Below are positions 27,681-41,300 of a stretch of DNA of 64,000 bases, one piece after another. Below the pieces are notes generated by a model that worked only from the letters and a program-made list of their open reading frames with translations, ran no database searches and was not told the DNA's origin. Origin of the DNA: Eremophila alpestris peregrina. Its lineage: Eukaryota; Chordata; Aves; Passeriformes; Alaudidae. The position numbers were made by a program, and so were the translations under genes. The stretch lies in NCBI GenBank assembly GCA_009792885.1, contig WMCF01000030.1, forward strand, positions 3,512,891 through 3,576,890, given 5' to 3'. Every line of letters begins with the position of its first letter. The first letter of the stretch is position 1.

Positions 27681-30600
27681 TCCCACTAATTTCAGCCAGA
27701 AAGCTACATTTCTAAAATTATTTTACCATTGAACTGTAAAATAGGGTCCTACGAGGTACTTTAAGAGACATTCTGTAGCATCAGGAGTAAAAATAGCAGT
27801 ACTTTCTTCAGAAAAATTATAGCTGCCAGTTCCAGATTTTCCATGGTAATTAACCTAGATGCACTCAAGTGATGAGTACTCTCCCTAATGACTCTATTGG
27901 TTCAAAAAGGGAACATTTTCCTGTGATCTCCTCTGACAGTATCATCAGGATGTTGTCAGTGCAAACAATACCCTTATCTAGCTTCTTTTCAAGTCACCTG
28001 ATTAACTGGAGAAAATAGAAACAGAAAGAAAAGAGCATGTCCTTGCAGAGAGGCTGTAAATGTCACTGAAAGGCCAAGGGACCGGTTCCACCTGTCCTTC
28101 CTTCGTTAGTTCAGCTTCTCCTGCTGAAGTGGTGGCTTGCTGGGGTGCTTTATTTCCCAGTCTCTCAGCCAGAAGGTGGATCTTTACTGTTAGAAACCCA
28201 GTTCATGTATCCTGGTCACAAAGGCGCCTTTGTAAAGGGAACAGTTGGGTACAGGGCTTGAAAAACAACTTTCCTTCCCATTTAGAACCCTATAGGCTCA
28301 TTATTCAATAGCACAGTGGTAACATAATGCATTTTCATTTACTTCACCCTAAATGTATGTAAATTAAAGGGTGGGTTTTTTATTAAAAATAACACTGATG
28401 TGTTTTTTGTTATTCAGAAAAGAAATTGTATTAGTGAAAAACAGCACTAATGACATTTCACATTCAAATTTGCCACTTGCTGGAAAAAGGCAGGTCTCAC
28501 CCTGTGCTCAAAATATAAAAAAAAACCCCACAAAATCTCTACTAATTGGTATTGTCATCCATATGGTTAGACCATATGTGTGTTTTGCTTGTTTTAACTT
28601 ATGGTTGTCTCTTTAGATGTAAGATTGCATCCTAATAAAAAATACTGTGCTCTTTACAATGAAAAATAGATCTGAAATGAAGTGGCAGAATCACTACACA
28701 CCATTGCAGAAGGGATTCTGGGTGGCCAATGTCATATTTACCAGGAAGAATTATACATTTATATGTGTTTAGGGCTTTAGGAAACCAGAGACACTGCAAG
28801 ATGTGACAACTTGCCTTTAACATTTAAATATTTGAAGCACCTGGGGTTTTAAATCTAATCTTATTTAGCCAAAATATTTAAATGGCTATACTGTAAGATC
28901 CTGTTCCTGCACCCAGCTGAGTGTTTGGCTCCATAATGAAATCAACCAAAGATACTCTTCTTCAAGGCTGCCTCACCTGTGTGAGATCTGCAGATAAATG
29001 ATGGGTTGTCCAGGTAATTATGAAGTATAGAGAGACAGTGTATGAGCACAGATTGAAATATTTACTCACACCTAATCCAAGCTTCTTCTACAGCTAGAAC
29101 ATTTAGTAGTCTTCTCAGTTTTCTGTTTGAAGCTCCTCTAGTCACATCCTGGGATATGATGAACTCACACACAAAATGTAAAGTATATAAAGAAGGAGGG
29201 AAAAAAAGGAGAAACCAAAAGACATTGACCATGTGTATTTATGGCAAATTCTCAAGATGTTCAAGCCTATGATTTTTTATGATTCAAGCTCTCATTTTTG
29301 TTAGTTCCCCTTACAGTTCTTTTGATTTAATGGATTAGGTCTCTCATGAAGGTTGTCTCTTAATGAGACAGAGAGGAAAACACATGCTGAAAGAGGTAGG
29401 ACCAATCTCATGGAGAGCTGTAAAAATCAGAAAGGGACCTTAAACCATGGATCAGAATTCATCTGGGTGAAAACTGAACCCTAAGACATGCTCAAAATTG
29501 ACCTTTGTTGTCAAGCAGGCAGTTCCTCCATTAGCTGAAATTCTTTCTTACGTGCTCTGTTTCATTCCAAATATATTGAAATGAAGCTCTCAAGCCCCGA
29601 AGTCGGTTATGTGAGACAGTAGGGCCAAGCATCAGTTCAGACACAGACAGCAAAACTACAGAGGAAAGGTCAGAAATGTTTTGGTGGGCAAAGTGTTAGG
29701 ACATTGACAAACCTCCAGAAGTCCAAAAAATCCCACTTAATGGGGAAGCAATTTCAGAGATTCAAGGAAGATACTCTGAACAGTGAGAGAGATACTAAGG
29801 TAAGCAAGTTATTGTGAAAGCTATCCCTGAATTCATCTGCAACTTGTTAGTTTTAATCTCAGTAACAGTTTTGGCTGGGAAATGAAAAAGTAGAAGATGT
29901 CTTTGTTAAGCAAGGTATAAAACAAAGTTCTCAAGGGAGTCATGAAGAGGTTGATGCCCACAGCTTTTGTCTTGATCTGTGTTTTTCCAATATCTATCAT
30001 CTCTATTTAGATTTTGAACACTCTGAGAGAATAACTTTTCTGTTGGCATGAATACATATGACAGCAAAGCCACCCATTGCACTTTTATGAAAACAAGGAA
30101 GAAAAGATACTTCCATTGAACCTCTTCTGCCACTTGGGGACTGGGATGCTTTATTCAGTTGCCAAAGAAAAAGGAAGTTTATGGTGTACCTTATCTGTAA
30201 GGAATAGGCATAGATGTGATGTTTCTGCACCAAGTTCTTGGATTTGAGTTTGATTGGTGCTACTGACAATATCTCATGAATAAATTATGCTTAAGCTGGT
30301 CCTCAACCACGTTACTGAGAACAGTGGCTTTAGACTAAGTGGTAGCCTAGAAATTCAGTAGCTAGAGTTCCTGTAATGTTTTTTGAGAAATATTGTTGCT
30401 ATATAGCCTACTCTAGGTCTCTCTGTGTTTTACTTATGGTGTAGAGACAGCTAGCAATTTCTTTTATGGCATCATTCCGTTACTGGGGGGTGAAGGGGAG
30501 AAGTATACTCAGCTTTGAGACATCTTCTGATGCTGAAATCAGGCAGTTCTACCTTGTGATCCAGGACTCCATCTTGAACACAAGAACATTGCTGAGCATT

Positions 30601-31049
30601 AACAGTCCTCAAAACTCAAGAAATTAAGTTTCAGGGCTAAAGCCTTGAATTCCGTGTTAAATAAACATTTTGCACTGTGAGGCACGTGATACTTTCTTTC
30701 ATGACATTTAATATTAGTCTGGAAAATGTATCTTCTCATTTTTTCTCTGACATCTGCTTTTCATCCTCTAAGCATTTTTGTCCTGACTTGCTCTCACAGG
30801 TAATCCCAGAGTAGCAGAGAAAATGTCCATTGCCAGGTGTCTTTTGTCGTAATTAGGGAGCAGTGCAGTACCTCAGATGTCCTATTTTTTTTCTTTTTTT
30901 GGGGGGGTGGAAATCTAAAAAGAAATGCAAAGGATTTTCTATGAAGACATCAATCCATACTAGATATAGCACAGGCCTCATTAACTTGCACAGTTTAGCA
31001 TACCCACTAGGTTTTTTTCAAAAAACTATGAATCTCTGTACTTCCTCTT

Positions 31050-31118
31050 AAAAAAAAACAAAAAAACCCCAAAAAACCAACCAAACAAACAGCACCCCAC
31101 ACACATACACAAAAAAAT
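31050..31118 (-). repeat. A/C-rich (minus: T/G-rich) low-complexity tract
   Basis: The plus strand is almost only A and C, with A runs, CCCC, and AACC and CACA units. Its complement resembles the T/G-rich tracts at 13761, 33072 and 36919. Confidence 0.8.
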
Positions 31119-32319
31119 GCCTTTATTATTCTAAAATAAAAGTATATTCCCATTAAGCATTTCACATAAGCACTGGTTGATGGCTCAGAAGCATCTAATT
31201 TGGATACACAAATGTCAAATTTTTGTTTATGAACTGGAATAGTGAATGAAAGTCCGTGTGTGATCATTCATAAGAAGTGATCAGCTTTGGATGTACTTTT
31301 CTTTGAAAATGAGGCAAAATTTCACAGCAAACACAGCCATAGCAAGGGAAACTCTCTCAGAATCTGTCTTATGTTCTTCGTTACATAATAAGTCAAGGTT
31401 AATCACTAATGAAAATAATCTGGGAAGCACAGCTACTGATTGAACATCAAAGCCATCTGTACCATGTCACTAAGGTCCAGTATAAAATAACCACAATTAT
31501 TAATACCTTTTGGTGTGCTTTAAAAATTATTTCTTGTGAAATGAATTTTCTACATGTAAACTCACTTCCAAGGGACAAAGTAAAGGTCTAAAAAGCCTTT
31601 GTGAGTTAATGATGGAATTTAATTAGTGCTGCCTAAAATGGGTCCACAGTCTCCAAGTATGCTGAAAAAGAAAAACTGTAAAACTAATTTTCTCTGTCTT
31701 ATTGGTATTCTAATATGAATAAAAGCTATTAGATTAATAAACTCAGTTCTAATTGGAAACCCTGGAACTCTCAAAAAGAACAAAATTTGGAGTTCAGTAA
31801 ATGTGGTATTTTTGGAAGGGTATATATGAAGCAGAAATCTTGGTTTTAGTTATCCCATATTGTATGGAAGAAAACTTAAAGGACAAGAGTGTAATCCTGA
31901 GAACTGTACGTGAGAGAGTTGGTTGCCCTTGTAAACTCCACAAGCTACAGTAAAACTAATTTCTAATAGACTGGCTGATATTAAACAAACACTGGGATTC
32001 TGCATGGACCATGCTGGTTTGTTGTGAATATGAGGCTTGTGTATTTGCTGGGGTAGCATCCACACAAGAAAGATGCACACCATAATATGCCACTTTCTTA
32101 GATGCCAAATTTGACCACAGGAAAACGTGAGCTTTGTCCAAATGAAGCACTTACTACCAGCCCCACCTCCAAATGTTCCTTAGAATACTGTGGCATACAA
32201 ATTCATACATGCCCAGTAGGCCAATAGATGTACCTCATGTTCAGAGGCAATTGCAGCATCTTCATTTCCATGAAGAAATCTTTTCTACTATCCTATCTAA
32301 ATGTCCCCAGGTACAAGGT

Positions 32320-32440
32320 GAGGCCAATATCCACCTGCCTACAACCTCCTGTTAGGTAGTTGTAGACAGCAGTAAGTTCTCCCCTGAGTTTTCTCTTCTC
32401 TAGACTGAACAATGCCACGTCTCTCAGTACCATCATGCTG
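32320..32440 (-). mobile_element. CR1 LINE internal 3'-region remnant
   Basis: The plus strand shows reversed CR1 sequence: GGTAGTTGTAGACAGCAGTA near 32355, then CTTCTCTAGACTGAACAATG near 32395. The same segment appears in the copies at 42047 and 60281. Both CR1 ends are missing or too diverged to see. Confidence 0.65.
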
Positions 32441-32852
32441 CACTTCTGCACCACAGGAAGCAAAAGTGAAGGTATTTTAGTCACTTCTACAGTCTAGAGA
32501 TAGTAAAGAACCGTGCAGTCTTAAATCAGAACAGAATTAAAGGAAGATCTGACAATGCTTAACCAGTTTGTAAAGAGCTCTATAGAGGGTGGGACACTAC
32601 ATAGGTGTGTGCAAATCTCCTCTCCTGCTCTTTCAGAAGGGAAACAAGGTTTTATATCCCAGGGGGATGTACCAGCAGCCACTTCTGTGTAACTCCAGGT
32701 GTGTCTGATTAAAGAGGCAGTGCAATGGACCAGAGAATGAATAGGTAGACGCTTTACAGTCTAAAACAGAGCAGTGACAAGTCTTCAGGCAAACTCTGCA
32801 GTAGTACATCATATGAGGTGTTTTACCTGTGTAACAAAAAAGGGAATTATGA

Positions 32853-32894
32853 CTTAACTATATATGGAGAAGGCTTAACTATAAATGGAGCAAG
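32853..32894 (+). repeat. 21-bp imperfect tandem duplication
   Basis: CTTAACTATATATGGAGAAGG at 32853-32873 is followed at once by a copy differing at a few positions (CTTAACTATAAATGGAG...) at 32874-32894. Confidence 0.85.
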
Positions 32895-33071
32895 TATGTA
32901 CCATTAAACAAGGACTAACAGTAATTAAAGAGCTGTAAGTAAAAAAGCTTATTGGCTTCTTTATGTACTTTGGTATCCTTTCAACTCAAATGAAATATCA
33001 GCTTCTATTACATCAGCTTCTATTCCTACCACAGTTAATCAACCACTTACCACTATAAGCATTTTATATAC

Positions 33072-33110
33072 TGGTTTTTTGGTTGTTGGTTTTTTTTGAT
33101 TTTTTTTTGC
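33072..33110 (+). repeat. T/G-rich low-complexity tract
   Basis: GGTT and TTGG words embedded in T runs, with almost no A or C. Confidence 0.75.
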
Positions 33111-36100
33111 ATGGGGACTAAACTCTTACTGATGTTTTTTCATAGAAGTATATTGAATTGCACCAAAAATTAATTTGGCCCTGCACCTCTGCAGCTGTGT
33201 GGAAGATGTTGGCTTTTCACCAAGTTCACACAAAGATGGAAATATTCATTTTCCACCAGTAATTTGCAGCTCCCACATTTGTCAAAAGCAAAAAGCATAT
33301 TTTTACTTCCTTATTTATTTTTCCCATGAATACTGTTTTTGCAAAGCACAAGCAGGAAAAAAACCCCACAAATAGAAAATATAGCTATCTCCAATCATAA
33401 AAATTTTCCAAATTAATGAAAACTTGCAAATATGTTAAAAGACACAATTTGAATGCTTTGAAGCAAATTTCTGTAATTCAGAGAATTTTGACAAAATATA
33501 TTCTCTATGAAATCTTAACAAACTCCTTCCTCTGCTTTCAGGGTGGTCCTTGCTTATGGCAATGAGCATCCGTACCAGATCTGTATCTTTCAAGCTCAGC
33601 CTTAAAAGTTTTTTTATTGAGACCCATGGAAGTATGTGCAGAGATAAAACTGAACAGGAATGGGTGATGACACTGAGTCAATTCAGTTCTCAAGAGTCAG
33701 CCTGGATTCCATGATCTAGAAGCAGGCTAGTTTTATGGATCTACAGTTAGCAATGACTGGGCACAAGGTACAGGCTGGAACTGATACACATAAATGTGCT
33801 AAATTGGTTCAATAATTTACAAGCAATTTAATGAGCATTAAGACATACTGCTGTACTCTGGATCAAGTAACACATGGACCATGTTCTAGAACAAGGCACA
33901 ACCCCTCCTCAGCCTTTAGCACCACACTGCCCAACGTTTCTGGAGGGGAGCTCCTAAATCTCCCTAATAAGACACAAAGATGGGTGCTGTCCACCCAGGG
34001 ACAGAGTGTGACATATCTGACTGGGTTGCAGCAACTGAGTGAAAGATGTATTTGAACCTGGGTGATCAAAAGGGAGAAGAGGTTGCCTTCCAGTGGCTTA
34101 CCATACTATGAATGGTCCTTAAGTAAGACTTGTATTACCCAAATCTCATTGTCTTATTTCTTATTATTAAATTATGTTCATTTTGTTCAGTAGTTCCATA
34201 TTGTAAGATCTTTTAGGGTCCATGCTCTATTAAATTATATGTCCTCTTCCTTTATAATTTATTTTATCAGGGTTTGTGGCAACAATGCCAGGACTAACGA
34301 GAAAATCATGATCCAGTGGATTTCAGACACAAAACTCTCCAGGGCTTTAATACAGCTTGAGTTGTATCCCTCAATATTATGCTGAGCTCTCCTACAGTCT
34401 TGCTCAGCAGCAAGTGCCAAGTCAATTCATCATTGTGTGCTCTTTCCTATTCCAGATTATCAGGCTTAGACTGTACACACTTGTACCAGTAAGTCCCTCC
34501 CACAGGCTTGCTAGAGGTAGTTGGGAATTCTCCAACTAAGTCAAAACTCTGTGTCAAAAAATAAATTCAGAAGCATATCCCAGTTCAATAAAGGTTTGAA
34601 ATTGTCAAAATTCTGACATTTTCCACACAATTGTCTCTTGGGTGGAATATGTGCATGTTAAAAGATAACCAAGAGGTGAAGGTTAAACCATATGAAATTA
34701 CTGCAGCCAAACTTTTTAATTCACTGAATTCAAAATAATGTCTGGATGGGCTTTCAAGACTGGAATATCAACTTCCTTAAAATCAGAATGGAATGGAAAA
34801 TTTTTTTTAAAAATTTTTATAGGATGGAAAAAAAAATTTTGTCTGTCTCTTGCAGCTTATACAAAGATAAAGAGCTGAAATATGTCTTTTCCTTGCTGAC
34901 TGGGAGTAATAATTTTTAGTGTACAGTCATGTCATTATCTCCTCAAGCCAAGCTGTTTCTGAGTATAAGGATAGAGGGCAAATAACAAAAGATCTTGTGT
35001 CTTGGATATGCCCCCTGCTTAACTGAGTTCTCAGAAATTAGAAGTTATGAGTTTGGTGCAGTAACTGTTGATTGCTACCCCATGAACTGCTATTGGATCT
35101 TGTCAGTTCCCACTGCATTCAGGGTAGAAAGAGCATCCTAAACATCCTATGACCACCAAGCATTATCCTTCAGGTTCTTTCTACAAAAGCTGAACAATTA
35201 TTTAGAGTAGAATTTGCTGTTTTCTGTGTATTTTTTTACTGTTTCACTATAAGGAAGCTGTTGCTTTCCACTAACACTGTTCTTTTTATCAGACAGTAGA
35301 CCTTAAAAAGTGCAAAATTCTGTTAGCCTTGGTCATACTAAACAGCATGTCATGCCAGGATTGGCATGATCTCAACAGAAGTGGGTGTGTAACACCTGGT
35401 AGTGAATGCCTTTCTCTGTCTGGACAGAGAACTCCTTTAGCAAAGATGTGGACTCAGCTTCCTCAAGAGGTGCTAAAGTTATTGTGTTTGAAAACATCTG
35501 AAAAATATTGAGCCTACCTGTGTTCCAGTGCCTTCAAAATACATGCATAAGTTTTCAACAGCTCAACAATTAAAGCCTGTAAAATGAGGTCATTGTTGTC
35601 AGGTGAAAAATACAATTAACACCTTCACATCTTCAATGGACCAAGCAATCATTCTGATTTTGGAGCTTTTTACAGATGCAGTGTGGCAGCTACCCAAAGC
35701 CAGCACTACTGATGCTCCATTATGGTGTCATTGCACTTGCCTGGCTTTAATTCTGGGACTGAAAAGCACAAACCCCTGGCCTGACTGCAATCCAGAAGCT
35801 GCCACTGCTGCTCCCTCTTATAAACAAATACAACCTGCCATGAATGAGGACGAGCATTAAAAGGTGGGAGCATAACCCCATTTTTGAAAAGATAGATATT
35901 TTATATGTAGATATTGCTATTGATTTGCAGCCCACAATACTGGGGCCAATGCTTAAAAGAAGGATGGAGACTGTAGAGGTAAAATTACATAGCTGGACAT
36001 TAATCAATTTTGCTGGAGATGAGCTTCATTAATGAAGATAAAAGCAACATCTACATAGAAATTCTCCATTCAAATGTCCTGATGGTCTCATGTTATGCTT

Positions 36101-36918
36101 GCAGTAAATAAATAAAGAAAGAAATAAACTCTGAGGCAGCACAACTGGACAAGTTTTCTGAAGTTCTCACTACCTGATATATCTCTCTGTCATGATGTAC
36201 AGACAGCACATCAGAGGTACAGTCCCAACAGAAAAGAAAGGACTTTGGTGGTCTTATAACCATAATAAGAAGTTAATAAGAATATTTGTTACTAGAAATA
36301 TATAAAAAATTTACAAGTATTAGAGCACCAGTGGCAGAGCAATGATTAAATTATCTGATTCGGAGAAGATACCTGTAATGTGTAATAAACACTAACATTA
36401 GAGCCTGACTTGCAGTAATAATAAGCAGCAACTGATTATAAGCACTTTGTCTTCAGTGTTTATTTGTCTGCACCTGGATATTGCTGCTTGGCAATAATTG
36501 GATTCTAATCACTCAAGCAAACTTTAAATTTACTAAGTGTGAGCAAAACATGCTATGCTCTGTTTATTCAAGGACAAACAGATCTCATTCAGAGAAAAGA
36601 TGTCTGGTTGCCTCGCCTGACAAGAAAAAAACCAATTCTGCAAAAGTAAATAAAGCTGACCATTTTCTTTTAGTTGTCCCTCTGGTACTTACCTCAATAA
36701 TTGTCCAAATAATTTGGGCTACAGCTATATTTTTCTACACTTCTAGGAAGTCTGCAAGTAATTCACGTGGAGATGTCTTGGCAATATACCTTACTCTTGG
36801 CAAGTCTTTTAGAAAAATAATTTTCTTTTGAATGGCAGTATATTAAGAAATGCCAGTCATCTGATATTGCTATGAGCTCTCATACAGCTAATTAATGGAT
36901 GCTATCTTTTCAGAGGAT

Positions 36919-36988
36919 TTTTTTGTTGTTGTTTTGGGTTGGTTTTTTGTTTTGGTTTTTTGGTGTGGGGTTTTTTTGGGTTTTTTTT
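36919..36988 (+). repeat. T/G-rich low-complexity tract, about 70 bases
   Basis: Seventy bases made essentially of T runs and G runs (GGG, GG, GGGG) without A or C. It is the longest such tract in the window. The G runs are too irregular for a confident G-quadruplex call. Confidence 0.85.
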
Positions 36989-37269
36989 GAGTCCAGTTTC
37001 AGTGGTGAAAGGAGACGGGATCAAATATTTACAGGTAGCTCATTAGCACCTCTAGTGTCTGCCAAGTCTTGATCAGATGCAACTACTGAAAAAATTGAGT
37101 ATAAATGGTACCTTTAGGAAAATGCCTGTCCTCTTAAGGGGAGAAAAGACCCTCTTGTGAGGATGAACTAAATTTTTAGGTTTATAAATATTCCCTCAAT
37201 CAGACATTTATATATATTTTTAACCAGTCAGGCATAATCAGGCATGCTTAAAAGCTGTCCTTTGGACTT

Positions 37270-37600
37270 TGCTATGATGGGTGCTGGAGCAATGCATAAT
37301 TAAAAATGAAAAAGGCTTTTAGAGCCTGTTTACTTCGGTGACTACTGTGAAACAAATGTTTCTTTCTCCTTGCATCGCCCACCCACAGAAAGGGAACAGA
37401 ACAAAGATGGCTCTGTCAGGCCTCTTTCCACTAGAGAACGCCTTGAGAGGCCAGAATGTATTAGGGCCCTGCTGAGCCCATTCAGCTTCACATAACACTC
37501 ATACACACCGTACAACTAATTACATGTCAGATTAGCGATTTCATTATTACCACACTACCACTAATTAAAACTGCTTTGATATTTCTCAAGTAGTTTTGTG
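37270..37600. promoter_or_regulatory. Candidate conserved non-coding element (enhancer-like)
   Basis: A GC-richer block with several retained CpGs (CTTCGG, CATCGCC, GAACGCC, CACCGTAC, TAGCGAT). Two homeodomain TAATTA cores (37517-37522 and 37562-37567) flank a MEIS/TGIF-like TGTCAG at 37525-37530. No coding frame crosses it. It resembles the candidate element at 780-1340. Conservation is inferred from composition only. Confidence 0.4.
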
Positions 37601-38049
37601 TGTTTACACAGTTTTAAAGTCTGGGTTTTTTTGAATTTTTTTTTTTTTTAAGAAAAATCAAATTGGTATTACTGGGAGGATGAAAATAGCACGTTAAGGA
37701 AGCAAAATCTATACTGTCACTTTTCTCCTGAAAGCCAACATTTTTTTACAAGTGAATTCTAAGTGTAAAGTCCCAACCATACCTTAATCTGCAAATTGAC
37801 ATATTCATGTCAGCTTTCCATTCCTGACACTGCCCAAAGCTTAAGTTATCCAAGTAAGTAAATTACAAAAGTTACATCATTTTAATCTACATTCATCATT
37901 TTAATTGCCTGAATCTTCACTCAGACAAAGCAGCACTGTAGTTTTATGGTATTTGATTAATGAGGGCAAGAAAATTGAAGTTTTGCAATAAAACTAAAAA
38001 AAAAAAAATCAACAGACTTTTATAGTTTTTTCCCTTATGATTTTAATTT

Positions 38050-38345
38050 AATGGCTCGTGTTTTCATTACTGCAGAGGCTGTACACTTTAGCTTGCAATT
38101 ATGTCCCATCTGTGAAGCACTGTGTTATTACAGTTTATTCTAGTAGCTTTTCAATCACTTTTGAGTTGTGCTTTACAAGTATTCTTGCAGCAGGTGGGCT
38201 TACTGGCATGGGACCAGAAATACACAAAGCGCAAAGCTGGAGTTTAATGGCAGCCATATGCATGTGGCACAGAGCGCCAGCCTTCCCCCATATGCTGCTA
38301 AGCAGCCCCTTCAGCCTGCCAGTCACTCTTCTTACTGACTACAGT
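38050..38345. promoter_or_regulatory. Possible conserved non-coding element
   Basis: A second complex block about 0.5 kb from the previous one, with GGCTCGTG, an octamer-like ATATGCATG near 38257, and CAGGTGGG and CACAAAGCGC words. Overlapping open frames on both strands (38058-38351 plus, 38135-38326 minus) lack protein character. Confidence 0.3.
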
Positions 38346-41300
38346 CTCTAAGTAGTTTTCTGCCAGGGAAAAATATACCAAGGCAGCAAATTTCTCCAGT
38401 GCACCATCCTTATTACTGAGACAACCCTGTCATTAGCAAAAGCACAATGAACCTGATCTGGAGATGCATACCAATTAGGTTGCATGGAGCACTTTTCCTT
38501 CTTATCTCTATGGAAACTCGGCCTCCCTGGCTGCAGTGGACAATCAGTAATGTTTCATCCACCCATATGTCACCTAGTTAACACTGTACACTTTTATGTG
38601 AACCAAAAATCTGCTCTAACCCTCTCAACAACGCAAAGTAAAGAAATTAAAGAAAGGGACCCAGCAAAGTGCCCTGCGTGGTTCAGAGCAAGTGTGCCTT
38701 TGACTGTACAAACCTGTATGGTCAGCACTCCTGGCTGCAGATAAAGAGGCAGGAACTGCAACTTTGGCTGGAGTGAACACAAAATTCACATTCTCCTGTT
38801 CTACATCTGAAGAAGCTTCCATAAATAACTCAAAGCCAACTTGCCTGTTGCAATAGACACAATCTTTAAAACATCATATAAATGCTGTGCCACCTGCTTT
38901 GTGCAGGACAGTGCTTTATGTTACTTTCCTCCAGAAACTAGCCTTAAGTGTAAATTCCCCCCACCATGCACCTAAGGTATTTTCAAAAAGCTAATTTTTT
39001 ACCCTGAGATTAGCAAGTATTTTTGTTCACATTTCCCTGACTAAACAGGAAGGCCTGTGGGCATAAATACACCTGATTAATTCCTTTTGTGCTTATTTTT
39101 CTGCCTTTTTACTATTTAAGCATTTGCTCTCATTCTTATATTTCTTTGTTTAAAAACAGCAATGGGAGGGACTGGGACAAGATTGCCATGGATTTGATTT
39201 TATCTGCTACAGGTTTTATCTGCATTTTAACATAAGAGAAGGGATTTAATTAGATTTGCCAGAGTTGCATCAAAAGCTACAGTTTTGATAGTACACACAC
39301 CACATACACTGAAAAAATACTGCCTCTTCAAGGAAAGAGAAGGTGCTTTGAAGCTGTTTACTATCCATGTTTCTCACCTATAATGTATCACTCCCATTTG
39401 CTTTGTTCTATAGTATTGTTTCTTCATTCTGGATACTCGATAGCAAATGATAATACGTGGAATAGCTGTACACCATGTCCTCCAGGCAACAATACCTTTC
39501 CTAGGAAAGAATGTCATCTTTATAGCAATGCTTCCTTTGTAATTAGCAAAGAAAAATAGAACAGGTCATAAATGTCATAATTGGCCGAAAAATAGAACAG
39601 GTCATAAATGTCAAAAGGAAAAAAAGGAAATCTCCTTTTGAAAGCATACTGAGTTAGTACACACTTTGAGAATACTCCAGATTAAAAGCAATTAATGTGC
39701 TTAATATTGGTGGAGGCATATCAGCATAGGTGAATTCCTATTCCAGAAGAACAAACATTTAAAGAAGCTGAGTGGAATTAAAATAGAATCTATCAAACAA
39801 TGGGTGCTGAAAAATAAAGCCAAGCTGGGAGCTGGTGGTGACTCCGGAAGCTGCATGAAAAGAAAAAGGAAGAAAAAGAGCTCAAGGAATGCTGGCTTCT
39901 CTCTCAGAATTGACTAGACTTATGGCAGTGCTGTTGATATTCCCTTGATACTGTCACTTATAGAACATTTATTTTTTATTACAAAAGCAATTCTGGGTAT
40001 GTGTAAAATTGTAAGTCTTCTAGTGGGAGCAATTTAAAACTGGATAATGCTGTCCTGAGGGGATTGTACTACTCTTTGGGTTTTGTTTTTAGGTTTAACT
40101 CCTCACATGGGAAACTTCTTCTTCAGGAGCAATTATTAATAGTTGTGACCCTTGAGAGCAACGGAGAAAGAGTTAGTCAAGAGTTGTGTGGGAGCTGTAC
40201 ATTGAAGTGTTAAAAATGCTCTTAGCAAAACAGAGAGGACTGGAAATCAGATTAAAATGGGCCAGCAGAATTTTGGCCAGTCTGATCAGGGTTGTTACCA
40301 ACCTGCCATTCAGCTGTATATGGGTTGCTACAAGCAGAGATTCAACCAATTTATTTGGGGATTTAATTTTAGAGATACGACAATATTTTTTTTCCTGTAA
40401 AAGATGTCATACCTGATGTGAGCTTTGTCCTTTATCAGAAAAAGAGAAAAAGAAATACAGAAAATATTGTGAATATTTCACCTGCATCTCTTTTAGATAA
40501 GAAAACCATTGCATTTCTCAGCCTGCAAAATGAGATCTGGTATGCTTGCTGTATTTGTACCCTATAGCCCCAAAAGGGTAATGTTACAATAAAGGCCCAA
40601 TTCTGTGCTCAGTGAATATGGTAAGGAACACTTTTAAAACAGGCTTCCTTTTATCCTTTTAGGATCCAACCATTACTTATACACATTTTAATCTCCAAAA
40701 TAATGACTGAAAAAACACTGTAGGTGACTTCCACTAAACAGAGAATAAGGAGAGAAAAAAATACACATGGGATTTTCATTATTATTTGGCAGAGACTAAG
40801 ACATCTTAAAATTAAACATCTTCCTATAAATAACCATAGAAATTTGATACAAAACTAAGACTTTTCAAATGCAAACTATTTACAGAGATGGACATTTATA
40901 TAGCAGAAAAAAACCCAAAACTACTCTAGGGTTCAAAGTCCCTGGAATTTCACAACCATTCTTGTAGCTTAGAAGCTCTGTCATAGTTATGTGCTAACTG
41001 TGATTGCTGTGTATTGAAATACAGAAGTTTTCATATATAGTTGGCTTTTGTGCTGCGGAGACAAGTTCCTAGTATGCTTTTTCAAATATGTCCTTAGGTC
41101 CCGACAGGAACAACATCTAAAGCCTTGCATCACATAACATTTTTTTCCCCCTTGATTTATTTCACATTTTTTCTATGCTTAAGACATATTCACTGACCCT
41201 TTATTTTTATTTTTCTGAGGGAATTTAATAAGATACTTTCAGCAGGTGGGTAAAAACTGCTCCTTTACCTTGTTGTTTATGATGTTTGTATAGAAACTTT

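Larger units (their letters stand above)
16872..32319. other. Long unannotated stretch, no gene seen
   Basis: About 15 kb of AT-rich DNA with no supported gene. It contains a small CR1 tail (17660-17752), an A25 run (19527-19551), an AAAT microsatellite (23563-23582), a 13-bp triplicate (24495-24532), an enhancer-like block near 27.4 kb and an A/C-rich tract at 31050-31118, each listed separately. Open frames such as 18125-18559 have no recognisable domain. Confidence 0.55.
32441..37269. other. Unannotated non-coding DNA, no gene seen
   Basis: No gene or interspersed repeat was recognised. There is a 21-bp imperfect tandem duplication (32853-32894) and two T/G-rich tracts (33072-33110, 36919-36988). 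The open frame 36481-36831 (116 codons) has a hydrophobic stretch but no start context, splice structure or recognised family, so it is not called. Confidence 0.55.

Noticed and set aside
36481..36831. 116-codon frame with a hydrophobic segment
   Set aside because: No splice acceptor, start context or family match could be seen; the hydrophobic run is expected from T-rich DNA.
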